This document shows, one piece after another, positions 62,020 through 64,000 of a DNA stretch of 64,000 nt (position 1 is its first letter; each line of letters opens with the position of its first letter). This stretch comes from Clostridia bacterium (GTDB taxonomy: Bacteria; Bacillota; Clostridia; Oscillospirales; Acutalibacteraceae): positions 1 to 64,000 of the forward strand of contig JAILMJ010000102.1 of assembly GCA_024692685.1 (NCBI GenBank), given 5' to 3'. The notes beneath the pieces were generated by a model. It searched no databases, was not told the origin of the DNA, and worked only from the letters and a program-made list of their open reading frames with translations. A program made the translations under genes and the position numbers.

Positions 62020-63222
62020 ATGAGAAGAATCATTTCCGTTTTAATGACTGTTTTACTTGCCGTATCGGTTTTCTCATCAGCAGTATCGGCAGGAAACACC
62101 AATGACAAAACATTCCGTTTCAATGACGGAAAATTCAGGATTCTTATGTTTGCCGACACACAGGACGATTTTATTCTTGATAAAGCAACCGCAATTTATC
62201 TTGAGGACAGCGTAAAAGTTACAAAACCCGACCTTGTTGTCATTGCCGGCGACTGTATATCAGGCGGAAGCTGCCCCACCAAATTTTTGGGCAAAATGGC
62301 AATAAGCGGATTTATGAAAATATTTGAAAAGCTTGAGGTCCCCGTTGCGATAGTATTCGGAAATCACGACAGTGAAGGCGGACTTACCAAAGAAGAAATG
62401 ATTGCTTTTTATGAGACATTTGATTGTTTTGCAGGCTGCGCCGGAGAAGAAATGACCGGATGCGGAAACTACAACATCCCGATTCTTGCATCTCAGTCAG
62501 ATAAAACCGCTTTCAATCTTTGGTTCACCGACTCTCTTACATATAACGGCGGAGACGGAAAAGACACATATCCCGAAGACCCCGATAACGGACTCGGCGG
62601 TTACGGTTGCGTTCATAAGGATCAGATTGAATGGTATGTAAAAAAGAGCAATGAACTCAAAGCCGCTAATGAAGGTAATCCCGTTCCTTCACTTGCATTC
62701 CAGCATATAGTTGTTCCCGAAATCTACGGTTTGCTTGAGGAATGCGAAGAAGGAACAGAAGGGTCAATCGAAAGAGACGGCAAATACTATAAACTGCCGG
62801 AAGGCACAAAAGGAAAACTCGGAGAATCTCCCTGTCCCCCGAACTACACAAACGGCCAGATAGACGCAATGGTTGAACAGGGCGATGTGCTTGCGATGTT
62901 CACCGGTCACGACCATAAAAACACTATGGAAATAAAGTATAAAAACATAGACCTTGTCAGCACTCCCGGAGCAGGCTTTAATTCCTACGGTGATTATGAC
63001 AGAGGCAGCAGAGTTATTGATATCACGGAAGACGGCAACTACACTTCCAGACTTCTCAGATGGAGAGAATTCTACGACGCAGACAACAATCAGCAGGCAA
63101 ACGACCTTTTCACAATCAGCGGAAATGAATTCAGTACATCCGAAAAAATTCCTGCGTTCTTCAGATATTTCTTAGGTCTGCTGACCGGCAAAAAAATAAA
63201 CCCTGTTATTACTGAATTCTGA
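62020..63222 (+). CDS. Secreted calcineurin-like metallophosphoesterase
   Basis: The 400-residue product has a signal peptide (MRRIISVLMTVLLAVSVF, cleavage after VSA near residue 24) and the two-metal motifs FADTQDD, IAGDCISGG, FGNHDSEGG, FQHIV and FTGHDHKN. The first motif has Gln where His is usual in DxH. A Cys-rich insertion (DCFAGCAGEEMTGCGN) might form disulfides. It resembles Dcr2/Sia1-like phosphatases; the substrate is unknown. GGAGG precedes the ATG at 62020. The lipoprotein gene follows 24 bases downstream. Confidence 0.88.
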   Translation: MRRIISVLMTVLLAVSVFSSAVSAGNTNDKTFRFNDGKFRILMFADTQDDFILDKATAIYLEDSVKVTKPDLVVIAGDCISGGSCPTKFLGKMAISGFMKIFEKLEVPVAIVFGNHDSEGGLTKEEMIAFYETFDCFAGCAGEEMTGCGNYNIPILASQSDKTAFNLWFTDSLTYNGGDGKDTYPEDPDNGLGGYGCVHKDQIEWYVKKSNELKAANEGNPVPSLAFQHIVVPEIYGLLEECEEGTEGSIERDGKYYKLPEGTKGKLGESPCPPNYTNGQIDAMVEQGDVLAMFTGHDHKNTMEIKYKNIDLVSTPGAGFNSYGDYDRGSRVIDITEDGNYTSRLLRWREFYDADNNQQANDLFTISGNEFSTSEKIPAFFRYFLGLLTGKKINPVITEF

Positions 63223-63246
63223 TAAATTATTTCGGGAGGTATCTGA

Positions 63247-64000
63247 GTGAAAAAAGTTTCAGTTCTGATTCTGACTTTTTGCTTATTTGTATCATTTTGC
63301 TCTTGCGGCAAAAACGCAGATGATTCAGACACTTCCCGCTTCATTTCTGCTCAATCCTCAACTCAATCCTCAACTCAATCCGAAACAGTTACGTATACCG
63401 GGTCTTCCGTTCCCGAAGTTTCAACAATAGATGAATCCTTACAGACTTCGGAAAGCACAACGGTAATTACGCAAACGACAAGAGAGACAACAACGGCTGT
63501 CACTTCCGCTCAAAACCGCGAAACTACCACAGTGACCGCGAAATCAACCGAAAGTACAACTGAAGCCGACATATCATCAGAAGCAACGCTCACCGCAAAA
63601 CCTTCGTCAAAAAGCACTATTGCCACTACTGCGACCACGGTTTCGCCTGTTACAGTAAAACCGTCTGTCACAAATCCCGTTTACCGTGACAATACTTCGG
63701 AGACAGTTGAAAACAGATATTTTTACGGGCAGCTGAATGATAAATCAAAGTTGATTTACAGAGCTATTCACAGTTGCATTAAATCAAATAATACAAGGTT
63801 TACAATTGAAACCGCCAAAGACTATGATTCCGATTTGTCAAAAGCGAACGCCGCATTTTATTATGATTATCCCGAGTATTTCTTTCTTAAAGGCGGATAT
63901 AAATCACTTTGGGAAAACGGCACATTGGAAGTGAATATTTCTTGTTGGAGCTTTGGAGCGGACGCTTCGGCAAGAGAAACAATGACAGCGACATACGAAA
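63247..64000 (+). CDS. Ser/Thr-rich lipoprotein (3' end outside the window)
   Basis: A GTG start at 63247 with GGGAGGT before it opens a frame that runs without stop to the window edge (251 codons). The N terminus has a hydrophobic segment and a Cys pair SFCSCGK that fits lipidation at the second Cys. Residues of about 25-150 are rich in Thr and Ser with Glu, a stalk-like linker, and then a folded part begins (FYGQLNDKSKLIYRAIHSCI, FYYDYPEYFF). That part resembles the region before transglutaminase-like domains in other anaerobe surface proteins, which is a guess. It is likely cotranscribed with the phosphoesterase. Confidence 0.8.
   Translation, partial: MKKVSVLILTFCLFVSFCSCGKNADDSDTSRFISAQSSTQSSTQSETVTYTGSSVPEVSTIDESLQTSESTTVITQTTRETTTAVTSAQNRETTTVTAKSTESTTEADISSEATLTAKPSSKSTIATTATTVSPVTVKPSVTNPVYRDNTSETVENRYFYGQLNDKSKLIYRAIHSCIKSNNTRFTIETAKDYDSDLSKANAAFYYDYPEYFFLKGGYKSLWENGTLEVNISCWSFGADASARETMTATYE
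63350..63381 (+). repeat. 12-base tandem repeat inside the lipoprotein stalk
   Basis: CTCAATCCTCAA is repeated 2.7 times without a mismatch and encodes QSST-QSST-QS. The unit is a multiple of three, so copy changes would lengthen or shorten the stalk without a frameshift. Confidence 0.85.

Overview
The window looks like a chromosomal segment of a low-to-moderate GC, Gram-positive anaerobe of the class Clostridia (Bacillota). An Oscillospiraceae/Ruminococcaceae-like gut or rumen bacterium fits best. The support is: gyrB-gyrA in tandem, strong GGAGG-type ribosome binding sites, frequent TTG starts, a nusB-xseAB-ispA-dxs-tlyA-nadK-argR-recN operon, a phoH-ybeY-dgkA-era-recO operon, type III glutamine synthetase, a Na+-pumping decarboxylase, and Thr/Glu- or Ser/Thr-rich lipoproteins. 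The genus cannot be read from the sequence. No tRNA, rRNA, CRISPR array, insertion sequence or prophage was seen. Coding density is high and every gap is under 300 bases.

Layout. (1) 1-11612, + strand: the tail of an unidentified gene, then gyrB, gyrA, mgsA, hisS, aspS, serC, serA and a lipoprotein, ending in a terminator shared with the next block. (2) 22109-11646, - strand: an 11-gene operon from a strong promoter at 22165-22192. It runs through nusB, xseA, xseB, ispA, dxs, tlyA, nadK, argR and recN, and ends with a TIM-barrel sugar isomerase/epimerase-like gene and a sialidase-like Asp-box gene. (3) 22394-27390, + strand: DUF4230, a Cof-type HAD phosphatase, a MATE exporter and DUF3737, then an AhpD-like plus SDR operon with its own near-consensus promoter. 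(4) 32135-27487, - strand: a secreted PHP-domain protein, a secreted protein of unknown function and a GH78 alpha-L-rhamnosidase. Divergent from it is a membrane-embedded M28 peptidase (32320-33660). (5) 41204-33723, - strand: phoH, ybeY, dgkA, era and recO, again followed by a TIM-barrel isomerase, a GH27 enzyme and a purple-acid-phosphatase-like protein. (6) 41453-46238, + strand: glyS followed by a complete biotin-dependent Na+ decarboxylase (A, gamma, biotin carrier, beta). (7) 46348-49386: YibE/F, class II aldolase and an IolC-type kinase. (8) 49517-55121: rnhA, GH38 alpha-mannosidase and glutamine synthetase III. (9) 61855-55165, - strand: Na/Pi cotransporter, YhaM exonuclease, DUF2804, prmA and a short QueG-like Fe-S protein, then a separate aspartate aminotransferase. 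(10) 62020-64000, + strand: a secreted metallophosphoesterase and a Ser/Thr-rich lipoprotein cut by the window end.

How the genes fit together. Most are information processing, isoprenoid, serine and glutamine metabolism. Layered on top are glycan enzymes without signal peptides (GH78, GH27, GH38, Asp-box protein, two TIM-barrel isomerases). These imply intracellular breakdown of imported oligosaccharides, although no sugar transporter lies in the window. The Na+ decarboxylase, Na/Pi symporter and MATE exporter are consistent with use of a sodium gradient.

I did not find one discrete, clearly undescribed system. The most unusual observations are: two housekeeping operons that both end in a sugar-isomerase plus carbohydrate-enzyme module; the secreted PHP protein with its unknown partner; palindromes placed exactly in two promoters; and substitutions at key positions of GyrA, GyrB, MgsA, the AhpD-like protein and SerA.
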